From Parasitella parasitica (taxonomy: Eukaryota; Mucoromycota; Mucoromycetes; Mucorales; Mucoraceae), in contig MU619383.1 of the NCBI GenBank assembly GCA_025201805.1, positions 4,963 through 67,967 of the forward strand: a stretch of 63,005 nt of DNA, given 5' to 3'. Numbering within the stretch: the stretch's first letter is position 1; each line of letters opens with the position of its first letter. Made by a program: the position numbers and the translations under genes. Shown piece after piece: positions 1-9,955 of the stretch. The notes below the pieces were generated by a model. It was not told the origin of the DNA. It worked only from the letters and a program-made list of their open reading frames with translations, and did no database searches.

Positions 1-225
1 GTCCTGGAAATGCTGTGATTTAATAAGGTTTGACACTTCTTGTCAAACATCAGATGTTATGTGGATAAACATTGATTGGGATATATGTTAGTATAAATAG
101 AGATCATATCTTGTGTCAATAAAAGTCTTCAGTTTTGTATCTGGTTTTATTCAGAAAGTCTTTATTACTTTATACAAATCTTATTTACATAACATTACGC
201 TGCGCCCTTTGACACTGGCACAACA
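1..225 (+). repeat. Partial LTR, family A (3' part)
   Basis: The window opens inside a long terminal repeat. It has a TATA-like tataaata near 93, aataaaag near 120 as a possible poly(A) signal, the phrase ttttgtatctggtttta, and ends with ctggcacaaca at 225. The same end and internal phrases occur at 27190-27655 and, inverted, at 61883-62360. The 5' part lies outside the window, so solo or full-length status cannot be judged. Confidence 0.6.
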
Positions 226-459
226 AATACCTCAACAAATATTTGGTAGCAAATGTTACTACCAGCACAAAAAAAACCGAAATGTCTCAGAAATAGTATT
301 ATGTCATTAAAAATGAGCTATCTCAACTTTTTATTTATAAACGCACATTCTGTGGCAAAATTATTTAAGTTCTCACAAGCACATAAATACTCCCATGACC
401 CTAATAATGTTCCCATTTGAGCACATTTATGTTTACCGAGAACATCCAGGAGGCCATAG

Positions 460-718
460 TGCGAAATCAAACCACAAATCACATTTGGAACGTATAGAGC
501 AATGTAAGGACTGGTACATGCATGTCATCATTTACAAATGTGTCAGAAACAGAGAAACTTGGCTGACAGTTACGGCGTATGTAACTGACAGACAGACCGT
601 TTACAACAACGAATATACAGTAAATAGAGTAGAAATGTCTAACCTTTGCACGTTATCCTATTTCAAAATAAAGAAGGAATGAAATTGTATCTATTGCTGT
701 TTTTACTTTTTTACTACA
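460..718 (+). repeat. LTR, family X, 5' of a retroelement remnant
   Basis: This stretch matches the reverse complement of 22845-23180 and 62480-62770. Shared phrases include atttacaaatgtgtcag, tgacagttacggc, gaatatacagtaaatagagt and aataaagaaggaatgaa. It carries a weak TATA element and a poly(A)-like aataaag. It lies directly before gag/protease-like reading frames in the same orientation, so it is probably the 5' LTR of that element. The left boundary is approximate. Confidence 0.6.
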
Positions 719-1872
719 GTGGAGTTCAAGAGAGTAGTGCGTATGAGAGTCGTCCAGAGCGCCGCGGTCAGCACGGGTCGTTCAGAGGGGTATTTTCAAG
801 CGGCAGACGCAACCAAGGTGCTATCAAGCGTGCGGATAGCGGTGGCGTTGGCAAACGCTACCATTGCGACCAGCATGGAGCTAATGATTCTCATAACTCG
901 AAAGACTGTTAGTTCCTGAAGTTCAAGCGGGCACGAGCAGAAGGCAAGTGTGTCAAGTGTGGAAAGCCTTACGAAAGAGGACATGCTGAGATTTGTGGGC
1001 AACGCCGTCCTCCGGGTGTAGGTCTCTCGCCGACGGTATTGAACCAAGAGGTGTTTTCCACAAGTGTAGCACCGGCGGCAGCAAAGGAGTCGTCCGAGTC
1101 CAGCAAACTGGAAGATGCTGAGAGCATGGCGGTCGATCAAGACCATTTGCTTAGTGAGTTGGCATTTCAATGTAAGTTGCCTAATGTGAAAGCGGTAAAG
1201 ACTGAAACTAATTTCTTTGCGTTGTTGACCCCGTTGTTGATTTGTGTAGAATCCACCAAGTGTATCAAAGTCATTTGCAAAGTGGATACCGGGTTGCAGA
1301 TTAGTTGTATCAGTTTGAGTTTTTTAATAGATGTGCTTAAAATTAAAAAAGTGAAGAAAGTGGAATGTTACCTAAAGTTTTTATCTAAGTCTATGAAGCG
1401 AGTGGCAATGACATTTCTGTTGAAATTCAAATATGCGAATGGAATTGTATTTGAGCATGCGTTAGAAGTTGTACAGTTTGAACAAGGTCTAGACTTTGAA
1501 GTTTTGTTGGGAGTAGATGTGTTGCCCAAAATGAATATCGTCGGTTTGACGGGTGTGGCGTTTCGCATTGACAGTGAGCATCAGCACTCGGATGCCACGG
1601 AGCATGATGAGAGAAGAATGTTTGAGAATATCAATTTTGATTTTGAAGGCAAACATCTAGAAGCTGATAACTCACCTGCCGGAACTTTGGCAGAGCGTAA
1701 AGAGTTTGAGGAGTATATTTGAGAGTCTTTGAAGCGCAATAAGGCCATTCATATTGAGTCGTGTTGTCCATTGCCAGAAGCGGTTGTGAGATTACCTACC
1801 AATGAAGGAGCGACTGCGCATCGTCATCCTTATCCTATAGCAGAAGCATTGAAGCCTGTGGTGGCAAAGTAA
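719..1872 (+). pseudogene. Ty3/gypsy-like Gag zinc-knuckle and aspartic protease remnant
   Basis: A degraded retrotransposon polyprotein follows the LTR. The frame holds a cysteine/histidine cluster CVKCGKPYERGHAEIC at about 949-996, resembling a Gag zinc knuckle with unusual spacing. The 1039-1722 ORF contains a retropepsin-type DTG motif (VDTGLQ, near 1285) and downstream LLGVDVLPKMN (near 1506), matching the second conserved block of retroviral-type proteases. After a TGA at 1720-1722 the frame continues with a pre-RT stretch (AVVRLPT) and stops at about 1870. In-frame stops and the missing RT body, RNase H and integrase make it non-autonomous. Class assignment comes from motif recognition. 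Confidence 0.6.
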
Positions 1873-1885
1873 ATTCAAAAGTGGT

Positions 1886-2262
1886 TGGTGTTTTAATATA
1901 CGAAATATAGATATACAATTAAAACTGGATATATTTATTTATATATAAAAAATAAGATGATTCTTCTCTACACAACATTTGCCTAGACTATTTATACTTT
2001 TCGAGTGCTGACATCGGTTGCATGCTTGTGGAATCGAGGCCTAATAAACTTGCACCAGATAGAACCAATTACTAGCCATGTGCTGCTAGTACAAGTAATC
2101 GTAAACCAGTTATTACCAGAAGGAGACAGGAAGGATAGTGGTCTTGAGAAAGAGTATAATCGCCTTGTGGTATAAAGGATTTCTAATGAGTGTAACCATG
2201 GTATAATACTTTTGCATAATTGTGAGAATACCCAAGTTGGATCTCAGGCACAACATCAACTC
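1886..2262 (+). repeat. Probable nested insertion (LTR-like) within the retroelement
   Basis: About 400 bases separate the pre-RT peptide (ending near 1870) from the RT start (near 2290), where related elements are continuous. The block begins around tgttttaatat, holds tatttatactttt and taataaactt (possible TATA and poly(A) elements), and ends with aggcacaaca, like family A LTR ends. I found no clear target-site duplication, so a solo LTR is a guess. Confidence 0.35.
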
Positions 2263-2287
2263 AACAACCCACCTCGCTTAGCCTTTA

Positions 2288-2560
2288 CATCCTAAACAGT
2301 TGGATACCAAGACTATTGGGAGATCGAGAATCAACTCGTCCTTTAATAGTCCATTGTTGGTAGTACCAAAGCGTGACAAACTGGGTAACGTGGTCGATCA
2401 TTGCGTGTGTTTGGATGTGCGTTTGCTGAACAGTATCTTGCCACCCCCTTATAACTTTCCTACCTACAGTACATGGTCCGATACAGAATTCCGAGGCTGC
2501 TTGACAAAGACACTTAGCAAACATATCCTCCATACCTATTATAATGTTTCGGGATATTAA
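2288..2560 (+). pseudogene. Reverse transcriptase N-terminal fragment (Ty3/gypsy type)
   Basis: The 2300-2560 frame includes FNSPLLVVPKRD and CLDVRLLNSILPP, the first conserved blocks of Ty3/gypsy reverse transcriptase (SP..VV.KKD and .DYR.LN in relatives). The catalytic YxDD block and everything downstream are missing, and the reading ends at TAA. It continues the broken polyprotein upstream, interrupted by the putative insertion at 1886-2262. Confidence 0.6.
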
Positions 2561-2639
2561 TCCATAAAAATTTGGGATGTATGCAAAATTTGCAATGGTA
2601 ACATATTTCTGAGCTTGAATTTACCACTGCGAATATAGG

Positions 2640-4133
2640 TCTTAATAAGCAGTGAGGCAGTTATTTTAATTGACGAGCGAAGCATCAACTCCATAAACAA
2701 TCTGGTTATGTCTTGATATGAATTAATAGCCAAGACACTGTAAAATATGACTTCAAAAGCTATTATTTTTATATAGCTTTATTTTTTGGTTAAAATAAAT
2801 GCCATTTAATCATAAATATCATCTTTCCCCCGCTTAAAGATCTATAATGCAATCTCTGATATCTTTACGAACTATTAAGTGATAGAGACACAAACTTCAG
2901 CCAGAATCTTTTTTTTTGCACCATTCTACAACGTACCCAAGTTTCATACAGCTCCAACCGTTTTTCGGATTTTGCTATGTCTGGACCCAAAACCTCGTAT
3001 TTGATTTTCAGTTTTCAACTTTGGATCAACCTTCAGGGTCATTTTTTGGTAGAAATTTGCGGTCTAAACTAAGAATACAGGCTAGTACTAGTATAATAAC
3101 TGTACATCACTACGTCTCCCGATTCTCGATATCTATCTTTGCTGTCGAGATATTTCCAAAACCAGATTGTGCAAATTTTCAAGATTTTACAGCGTATGCT
3201 CCTATAACAAGTACAAAATCTTGCAATTAAGTCATGTCCAAGTTTTTAAGTAAAGTAATAAAGCATGTTTTGGTACACCTACTGGTAATAAACATGCTGC
3301 ATTTAAGCTCGAATTCGACAAGCTTAGGCAAATTTTGTCTTTTTACATTAAACTTTGTTCCCCTTTTTCTCAAAATACTACTATAACACTTTGGATTGAG
3401 TGATTATTAAAATCTTTTTGAAACTTGATTCTCTACTAGATGTATTAGTTTTTAGATAGATATGTTGAAAAAAATATTTTTTGATAAGTTTTTAGCAGAG
3501 GCTTAATTTATTTTCGTAACTTTCAGAGTAATGTATGGAAAATAACAATACATTATATAGCAATACAAAAATAGTGCTACAACATAGCTACCTAATGGTT
3601 TTTGTTTGTTCAAAAAATACCAATTTTTGAGTGAGAAAATCTCGAAAAACGGAATTGATTTTTAACCTTTTGAATGGCTTCATTTTGGCCCTCTAAGGAT
3701 AGGGCTGGAAAATTGTAGATTCATTTTGGTCGAGACAAGATTTTGATTTTTGGCAGAAAAAATAATGCCACAGTTGTAAACAAAATATTGATGTGTAGGT
3801 ATTGACATGGTGGTTTGTTTGGTCAACTTTATAGAGCTGAATAAGCTCAAAATACTCTTGATTTTACTCAAAAACCATCAAAAAGGGCGTTTTTTGAATA
3901 TTTGAAAATTGGTAGTAAGGAAAAGTGTTTCTATAGCCTTGTAATCTATATGGTTGGATGCAGATTTTATTTTTTGTCTTAAAACACTTAGTACGCATAT
4001 CCGATATACTTATTTCATTTATGAGATATCTAGCAATGAACCATGCAAAAAAAAGCTCGAAACTGGTTTAGGTCAAATGGTAACGCAGTGCTGAGTTTCA
4101 ATCTACAGCCGTTTTTTTTTTCGCTATATCTAT
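2640..4133. repeat. Interspersed repeat B, copy 1
   Basis: A roughly 1.5-kb stretch is repeated in the same orientation at 24140-25620 with scattered substitutions and small indels. Both copies start near agcagtgaggca and run through tttttgcaccattctacaac to aacgcagtgctgag. Each copy contains the same 104-codon ORF (2916-3230 and 24413-24727), but nothing in it resembles a known domain and flanking sequence is equally conserved. I see no terminal inverted repeats or transposase. An LTR of family Y abuts its right end at 4136. Confidence 0.75.
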
Positions 4134-4135
4134 TT

Positions 4136-4548
4136 TGTTGGATCAAAAATTTAATAAAAAAACCAAAAGTTAACGAGATACGAAGACTAAAGATACTTTA
4201 TTTAAGATCGAAATTGCATCTGCTATTTATACTTTTTACAACTACATAAATTTATGGTGACATATTTAGATTACTAATTGACAAGACTAATTCACAGTGA
4301 CAATCTACTTGACAGGGTACGATATGAGGTTATACAGCAAGGGCTACACGTCTTTGATCTGACAGAGCCTTAACCTTTATCCTGGTGCTCAGATCTGTGT
4401 TACTTACAGGAATAACCTTCTTGATTTGAAACAGTGACTTTATTCTCCAATTTACATAAGCGTACCACATTACATCATTGGACAATCTTCAATCTTCAAT
4501 TGAAGTATATTGCCATGATCTCCTGCCTATAATTATGGCAAATCAATT
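4136..4548 (-). repeat. LTR, family Y, copy 1
   Basis: This matches 61430-61850. The left end is tgttggatcaaaaa and the right end is aattatggcaaatca. Read on the minus strand it begins TG and ends CA, with TATA-like tataaatagcag and a following aataaagtatct, so the LTR points leftward. No matching internal region or clear target-site duplication was found, so it is a solo LTR or a fragment. Confidence 0.6.
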
Positions 4549-4737
4549 AGCATTTGCCAGAGTTGTAGGAGATTGTAGTTTGATCAGGAGTGCAAGCTTC
4601 TACAAACACTTGTTATTGTTTACTTGTGCTTTTCATGTATTTGGCTCCTGGATGGATCAGCCATGATCCATCTGGATTTTATTTCAATGTAATTTTGGTG
4701 CCTTATAATAGGTGCCATTTCATTACAGTATTCATCT
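4549..4737. repeat. Interspersed repeat C, copy 1
   Basis: Reads from agcatttgccagagttgtag to cattacagtattcatctt. It is repeated inverted and more diverged at 26652-26846, sharing gagtgcaagcttctac, cttttcatgtattt and ggatggatcagccatga. The ORFs here and at 26698-26982 fall inside this repeat and look incidental. Confidence 0.6.
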
Positions 4738-4964
4738 TAACATATATCGGTATATGTAGCATGTCTATAGCGTCATGAGCCTGTCTAAAGCATTGCACAT
4801 ATTGTACAAATCTGTAGTACATAATGTATCTGTAGCTAGTATCATGGATACAAGTATATGTCTTGTAGTGGGTATCTAGAAACTGGGAATACGCATCTGA
4901 AGCATAGATCTTATATAGCATAAGCTCGTAACATATACTAAATCTAGTAAATGTCTAAGGCTCG

Positions 4965-5165
4965 TGTCGAGATATAAGTATCAGTCTATAGCGTCATCCA
5001 TCCTAATGGTGCCATCTCTAAACTATGTCTTATATAGTAGTATAAATCTGTATTGTACATCTTATTATCATCTGTGGGCATATGTAGTCTATGTCAATTT
5101 AAGGTAGCTGGATGAATCTAGAAGTAAAATGCAGATCATCGTAGTCAATGTATTTCACAAATACT
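4965..5165. repeat. Interspersed repeat D, copy 1
   Basis: Shares agtctatagcgtcat, ataaatctgtattgtacat, ttaaggta.ctggatgaat and gcagatcatcgtag with the reverse complement of 23575-23765. The copies are diverged and carry no coding signal. The family is unidentified. Confidence 0.55.
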
Positions 5166-7060
5166 ACCGCCATTATTTAGTGCATGATATATTTGTTTTA
5201 TTATTGAGGTTGGTCCAGGAATATAGAGTGATAGACATTAATTTGTGAGGTTATTTAAATGTAGCATTTGTTTCTAACTATTCCATAAAAGGAGCCAGCT
5301 GTCTATTTAAATGTTAGTTCTAAGATCAAATTGATATTAAGTAACGTTTTTAGTTTCTTAATTGTGTGAAGGGAGAAATTGTAGTAATGAAGTTCCTATG
5401 AGTGATAGGAACTGTCAAGGTGAAACCAATTATCCTCAACTTGGAGCAACTTTAAACAAACATTTCGAATAGTTGGTCCGTGTGTTTGACTGTTGATTAA
5501 GCTCGCCTTATCTTGGTGTTGTCCGTGGGAGTGGCAGCCAAGATTGTATTACGCTATTCTGCGACAGTTGATATATTATAATGGTTTATATTTGATACAA
5601 TCATATAATGTATTCGCAGTAAACCAGAACACATATTAACTTGTGGACATTAATAATGCAGATGCGACAGCTTGTATAAATCAGAGAATAATATCAAAAA
5701 ACTTCTTCAGATGGTTTAATCTCGCAACAGTGGGTCACCTAATATCAAGTGCGAATACTTAACTACAGTTTTTATATGAGACTTTAAAACACAAGACAAT
5801 GTGCTTGTGAAAAATATGATTCTCTATTTTTAATGTGCAAAAATCAGATCTAAAGGAAATCCCGTTTTTTGAAACAATACATGAAACATACTATTTATGC
5901 ATCTAGATCATACCAACTGCTTATAGCTTTACGCCTTGCCCTCACATTGATACATAATTGAACGTCAATTTATATGGATCTAATTATATAGAAAAAAATA
6001 TCGAATAACTTAACTCTAATAAATAAATATGCGAGAGCCATAAAGCTGCAAATTTTGAAAAACTCGTAGGGTTCCAAAACCACAAGCGTAAAAAAATGTA
6101 ACATTACATCCATTCATTTAATAACTACCGTGTCGGCGCATATGTAGTGTTTTATATTATATTGTTGTGAGGGCTCGGTTGTGGGATGTGATTTACCTGC
6201 ACTTTCCAATACAATACGCCTATTCAACTATCCAATTACTCCGATACGCAAGCACCTATTACTAAAACACTACTTCTAGATGTATGGAAAAAAATGTAAT
6301 AGAAAAAATTAACTTCAAGGGGATAAAGAACTGATAATGAATAATTGGAATATTTATACGTAATAACTGTTTGTTTGTTGGCGCTATACGCCTTACTCGC
6401 ATGACCCTTTTGTGGACATGCCCACTCACAACAATATATAATATTGCTAGAGATTAGGGGTTTAGGTATTTTTTCGATATATGGCACATCGAGTCATTTT
6501 ATAACTCCACAATACATACCAAAAATCCCAATATGTTTATGTTGAATTACATGATATCTATACGACTTAAATGCTTCATTATAACATGCCATTCTGAAAT
6601 AAAAACTCGATAAATTGTAAGTATACGAATAACAAGATAACATCCAATTGAATAGATTATTGACAGCTGAGACTTGACTGTCATTGGACACATGTGATTT
6701 TTATCAGCGCATTTCTCAAAGATTGCGCCCAAACTTGAGGGCGGTAGAACTAGCATGTTTATTGATAAATCGTCATTAACTTATCATGTCGAATTCACGT
6801 AGAACAAAATTAATACCAGAGCTCATGTTATGTGAACCAATTGATGTTGTACGAGTAACGCTTTACTCTATTTTCTTTTTGGTTACATTTGAAAAGAATG
6901 AAATCATTTTTCGTACAACCCAACACAGAGAAATAGGCCTTGGGTGGTCAGCTCGTTTATGATGGCATTTGAGCATTATTCATTCATTTGAAAAGAGGTT
7001 CAGAAGAGTTTTTATTATTAAAATATTACAAAATTATATGTAAATAGAAAATACATAATA
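5166..7060. other. Gene-poor AT-rich interval
   Basis: About 1.9 kb with only short scattered ORFs (for example 6236-6487 and 6547-6756 on the minus strand) that lack codon bias, introns or recognisable motifs. I see no RNA gene and no clear repeat partner elsewhere in the window. It ends at the 3' flank of the first gene of the tail-motif cluster. Confidence 0.5.
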
Positions 7061-7081
7061 TATACAATTGAAAAAAGAGTT

Positions 7082-7549
7082 CTATAGTAGCGTTAATTTG
7101 ACAGAGCCTTTGATTTTTGCTTTCAGTTTGATATCAGCGTCTAAATTCAAATCAAGTCTCAGCCGCAAAGCAGAATTGCCACCAGCATTAGGGTTTGAAG
7201 CAAGCTCTGGCTTTTTCATAGATGCTGCTGCTTTTTTTAATGTTTCTGCCTGTTGTTTTGCTAAATCCTGTTGCGCACTTGATGCTATGGCAGCTTTCTT
7301 CTTTTTTATCGTTTTTGTTTTATCTTTGTCATCAACTGTATCCAACTTTTTACTCTTTTTCTTGCTTTTTTTTACTGAAGAATCAGAGTTGTTGCTTTCA
7401 GCGATTACTTTTTTCTTCTTCTTTTTCTGCTTTTCTTCTTTGCCTGCTGTTTCGGTTGTCTCTGTTTTATTTACAGCTGAGCTCTTCTTTTTTGGTAATA
7501 GTGTGGATTTTGATAAGGGAAGCGTGCCTTTATTTTTTAATGTCTCCAT
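7082..7549 (-). CDS. Small basic protein with conserved C-terminal beta tail (tail protein 1)
   Basis: Predicted 155 residues, no intron. The start is the ATG at 7549 (METLKN...); the longer frame upstream has only a TTG. Residues 1 to about 120 are lysine- and serine-rich, low in complexity and probably disordered, with several KKKK or KKSKKK runs that could act as nuclear signals. The last 28 residues switch to alternating hydrophobic/polar residues (LRLRLDLNLDADIKLKAKIK, then GSVKLTLL). The same tail ends three neighbouring proteins. I know no function for it. It is divergent from tail protein 2 with 398 nt between starts, a likely shared promoter. Its tail is the most lysine-rich of the four and has GS where the others have GD. 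Confidence 0.75.
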   Translation of the reverse strand: METLKNKGTLPLSKSTLLPKKKSSAVNKTETTETAGKEEKQKKKKKKVIAESNNSDSSVKKSKKKSKKLDTVDDKDKTKTIKKKKAAIASSAQQDLAKQQAETLKKAAASMKKPELASNPNAGGNSALRLRLDLNLDADIKLKAKIKGSVKLTLL

Positions 7550-7947
7550 GATCAACAATGTAAAGAACAAAGAAAAGACTTAATCGTTTGTATTGTTCAG
7601 TCAGAAGCTAAGCAGAAATAAAGAAAAGTGATGACATTTTTGTCGTCATGTCAACCTGAAACCAGGCACCTGCATTCATGCGGCGATCATCAGCCTCGCA
7701 CGATTGGTCCAATTAAACTTACGAGATAATCCAAGAAGAAGCAATGATGGCATCGTTCCCAACTTGGTGCTCTGAAATTAGTATAGTAACTCATTTTTCC
7801 ATGATCCTATATCATCATTACGTCTGTTTACTCTCAGTCTTTTCTTTTTTTCAATTCAAGTGATATAATTTTAAAGCGATTACACGAAAGAAAACTGGCC
7901 CTTCTTCTTTCTCTTGGAAACATTAATTATCGAAATAATAAATCAAC
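7550..7947. promoter_or_regulatory. Divergent intergenic region between tail proteins 1 and 2
   Basis: A 398-nt spacer between two divergently transcribed start codons. It contains pyrimidine-rich runs (ttttctttttttcaattcaa near 7840) typical of fungal 5' flanks, and no ORF. A shared bidirectional promoter is inferred from geometry; no specific operator was identified. Confidence 0.4.
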
Positions 7948-8502
7948 ATGTCACCTACAACTACTCCCACAAAGCCTAAAACAGAAAACAAAACAAAGAC
8001 AGATGCTGCCAAGAATAAGACTCCTGAAGAAACGAAGACACAAAATGATAAAAAAGACACTAAAACTTCACAAAACCAGGCTCCTTCTAAAGCTGTAGAA
8101 TCCAGTGATGAAGATGATTCTGATGAAGACAATGACTCTGCTGATGATGCCTCTAGTGATGAAGAGACTGATTCTGACGAAGAGACTGATTCTGACGAAG
8201 AGACTGATTCTGATGAAGAGTCCGATTCTGAGGAAGATACTGCTTCTGAGGAGGAGGAATCCTCTGATGAAGAGGAATTGACACCAAAGCAACTGGCCAG
8301 ACTCAAAAAGAAAAATGGTTTGGTGAAAGGTGTTACTGATACTGCTGGTCAAGTAGGCGGGGCAGTTGGTGGAGCAGTGAACAACGGCCGAAACAGTGGT
8401 AGTGATCATCCTCTTAGTCTTCGTCTTGATCTCAATTTAGATGTTGAAATCGAACTCAAAGCTCGGGTTCACGGTGATGTTACTTTGGCCCTGCTACGTT
8501 AA
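7948..8502 (+). CDS. Acidic disordered protein with conserved C-terminal beta tail (tail protein 2)
   Basis: Single-exon frame of 184 residues from an ATG preceded by aatcaac. Residues 1-50 are Lys/Thr-rich. Residues about 51-110 are a Ser/Asp/Glu repeat with direct repeats of (S)DEETD encoded by near-identical 15-nt units at about 8158-8220, a site prone to length change. A short Gly/Val/Ala linker (GQVGGAVGGAV) follows. The final 28 residues are the shared tail (SLRLDLNLDVEIELKARVHG, then DVTLALLR). This is the only strongly acidic member of the set; the other three tail proteins are basic. Convergent with tail protein 3. Function unknown. Confidence 0.8.
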   Translation: MSPTTTPTKPKTENKTKTDAAKNKTPEETKTQNDKKDTKTSQNQAPSKAVESSDEDDSDEDNDSADDASSDEETDSDEETDSDEETDSDEESDSEEDTASEEEESSDEEELTPKQLARLKKKNGLVKGVTDTAGQVGGAVGGAVNNGRNSGSDHPLSLRLDLNLDVEIELKARVHGDVTLALLR

Positions 8503-8739
8503 TCTGTTACTTGTTTGTCAATCTCTATATATTTATAAAACATCTACATTTTATTATTATTTACTATTTTTTCCTTAAATAAATTGAATTTTATAACTCT
8601 ACACATCAGATTCTTTTTAGAAATTAGGGGTAAATTTTTTAGATCTAAGATAATTCATAAAAATGAAACAGGACAAATCATTCAGATTATTACAATTCAA
8701 AGATATTTATTATATAATATTAAAGATAACTGACGGCAT

Positions 8740-9148
8740 TTATGCCAAAAGGGCAAGAGTAACATCACCTACACAAAAAGAGTTTTAGAAAATAACTAAC
8801 AATACGCATAAAATATTTCTTACCATGGACTCTTGCCTTGAGAGTAATTTCAACTTCCAAGTTGAGATCAAGACGCAGACTCAGGGGCTGTTGTCCACCA
8901 CCACTACCTTGTTGGCCTTGTTGCCCACCGCCACCAATAGCGCCTTCGCCCAGGCCTGATAATGTATCTAACGGATCATTCTTGATTAAACCAAGACCTT
9001 TGGATTTGGATGATTTTTTCTTCTTGGGCTTCCTTGTCTTTTCCTTCTTTTGCGATGATTTTTTTGATTTCACAGGAGCCTCATCCTCAGACCCGTTAGT
9101 TTCTTTGATCTTTCCCTCTTGCTTGTCCACTTCTTTAACTGAGGCCAT
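8740..9148 (-). CDS. Basic protein with C-terminal beta tail split by an intron (tail protein 3)
   Basis: Predicted join of 8824..9148 and 8740..8768 on the minus strand, 117 residues. The unspliced frame runs past the tail into unrelated sequence. A 55-nt intron (8769-8823, donor GTAAGA, acceptor TGTAG) restores VHG-DVTLALLA and the stop TAA at 8740-8742. The N-terminal 60 residues are mixed charge and Lys-rich (KKSSQKKEK, PKKKKSSKSK). A Gly/Gln linker follows, then SLRLDLNLEVEITLKARVHG and DVTLALLA. The intron lies exactly at the glycine turn between the two presumed strands. Divergent from tail protein 4, 301 nt apart. Confidence 0.75.
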
Positions 9149-9449
9149 TTTATTTTTTGATATATCGTTTTATTGGTAAAAAGAAGAAAAGAATACATAT
9201 TAATTTTTATTTAGTGGGTTTATAAGATTCTTTATGATTGACATGACAACAGAATGACCAAATTAAATGACTCCATTCGATATTTTTACCCGTGAATTAA
9301 GGTCAATTTGGACACTAACTCTTTTTATAAAAAGTTTCCATATTACATCACCAAGTGATATGTAACTGTAACCTTTGTATTTATTACGAATTTTCTTTTC
9401 GTTTTTTCTATTTTCTTTTTTCTTTATATTAATTGCCTACATTTATAAC

Positions 9450-9719
9450 ATGTCTGAACAAGAGCAACAGCAGCAAAACCAAGTAGCCATCAAAGATAAA
9501 AAACGTAAGAAATCTTTACCGAAAAACAAGACCCGTCAAGAATCCATGCTGCAGCAAAGAAAAGCATTGGCAGCACAGCAACAGCAGCAACAGCAAGCAG
9601 CACAAAGCAGCGGTAGAAATAGCAGCATGCCCAAGGTGCGTCTTGATCTCAACCTGGAGGCAGAGCTCTATTTGAAAGCAAAAGCCAAAGGCGATGTCAC
9701 CTTGACATTGCTCTCCTAA
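9450..9719 (+). CDS. Short Gln-rich basic protein with C-terminal beta tail (tail protein 4)
   Basis: Predicted 89 residues from the ATG at 9450 (MSEQEQQQQ). An in-frame alternative start at 9375 would add a Phe/Ile-rich stretch encoded by a pyrimidine-rich leader, so I prefer the internal ATG. The body has two glutamine runs and a basic segment (KDKKRKKSLPKNK). The last residues are VRLDLNLEAELYLKAKAKGD followed by VTLTLLS, the minimal version of the shared tail. Convergent with the next gene, stops 236 nt apart. Function unknown; low-complexity sequence gives no other homology cue. Confidence 0.75.
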   Translation: MSEQEQQQQNQVAIKDKKRKKSLPKNKTRQESMLQQRKALAAQQQQQQQAAQSSGRNSSMPKVRLDLNLEAELYLKAKAKGDVTLTLLS

Positions 9720-9955
9720 GCCATTGCCTCTCAAACGTACATCCTCTTTGAACTAATCAATATGTTGTATACACATGTACATAAATAAATAATTATCCAA
9801 ATCTATCCTTACCCAAACAAAAATCCTCTGTTCCTTTCTTAGCCATTTCAGGCGATAAATGATGCAGGATTATCTCTTTTTTTTTACACAGCTTTTTAAG
9901 TTATTACGGTTTATTATTCATTTAAAAAAGTTTCATGCACATAAAAATACATATT

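Noticed and set aside
2916-3230. 104-codon ORF in repeat B
   Set aside because: Both copies are equally conserved outside the ORF and no codon-position bias or domain is visible, so coding function is not supported.
7068-7583. 171-codon plus-strand ORF opposite tail protein 1
   Set aside because: Phe/Ser/Leu-rich product is the mirror of Lys-rich codons; the minus frame carries the conserved tail.
7923-8306. Serine-rich minus-strand ORF opposite tail protein 2
   Set aside because: Reverse reading of the Asp/Glu repeat gives Ser runs; the plus frame ends in the conserved tail and is the real gene.
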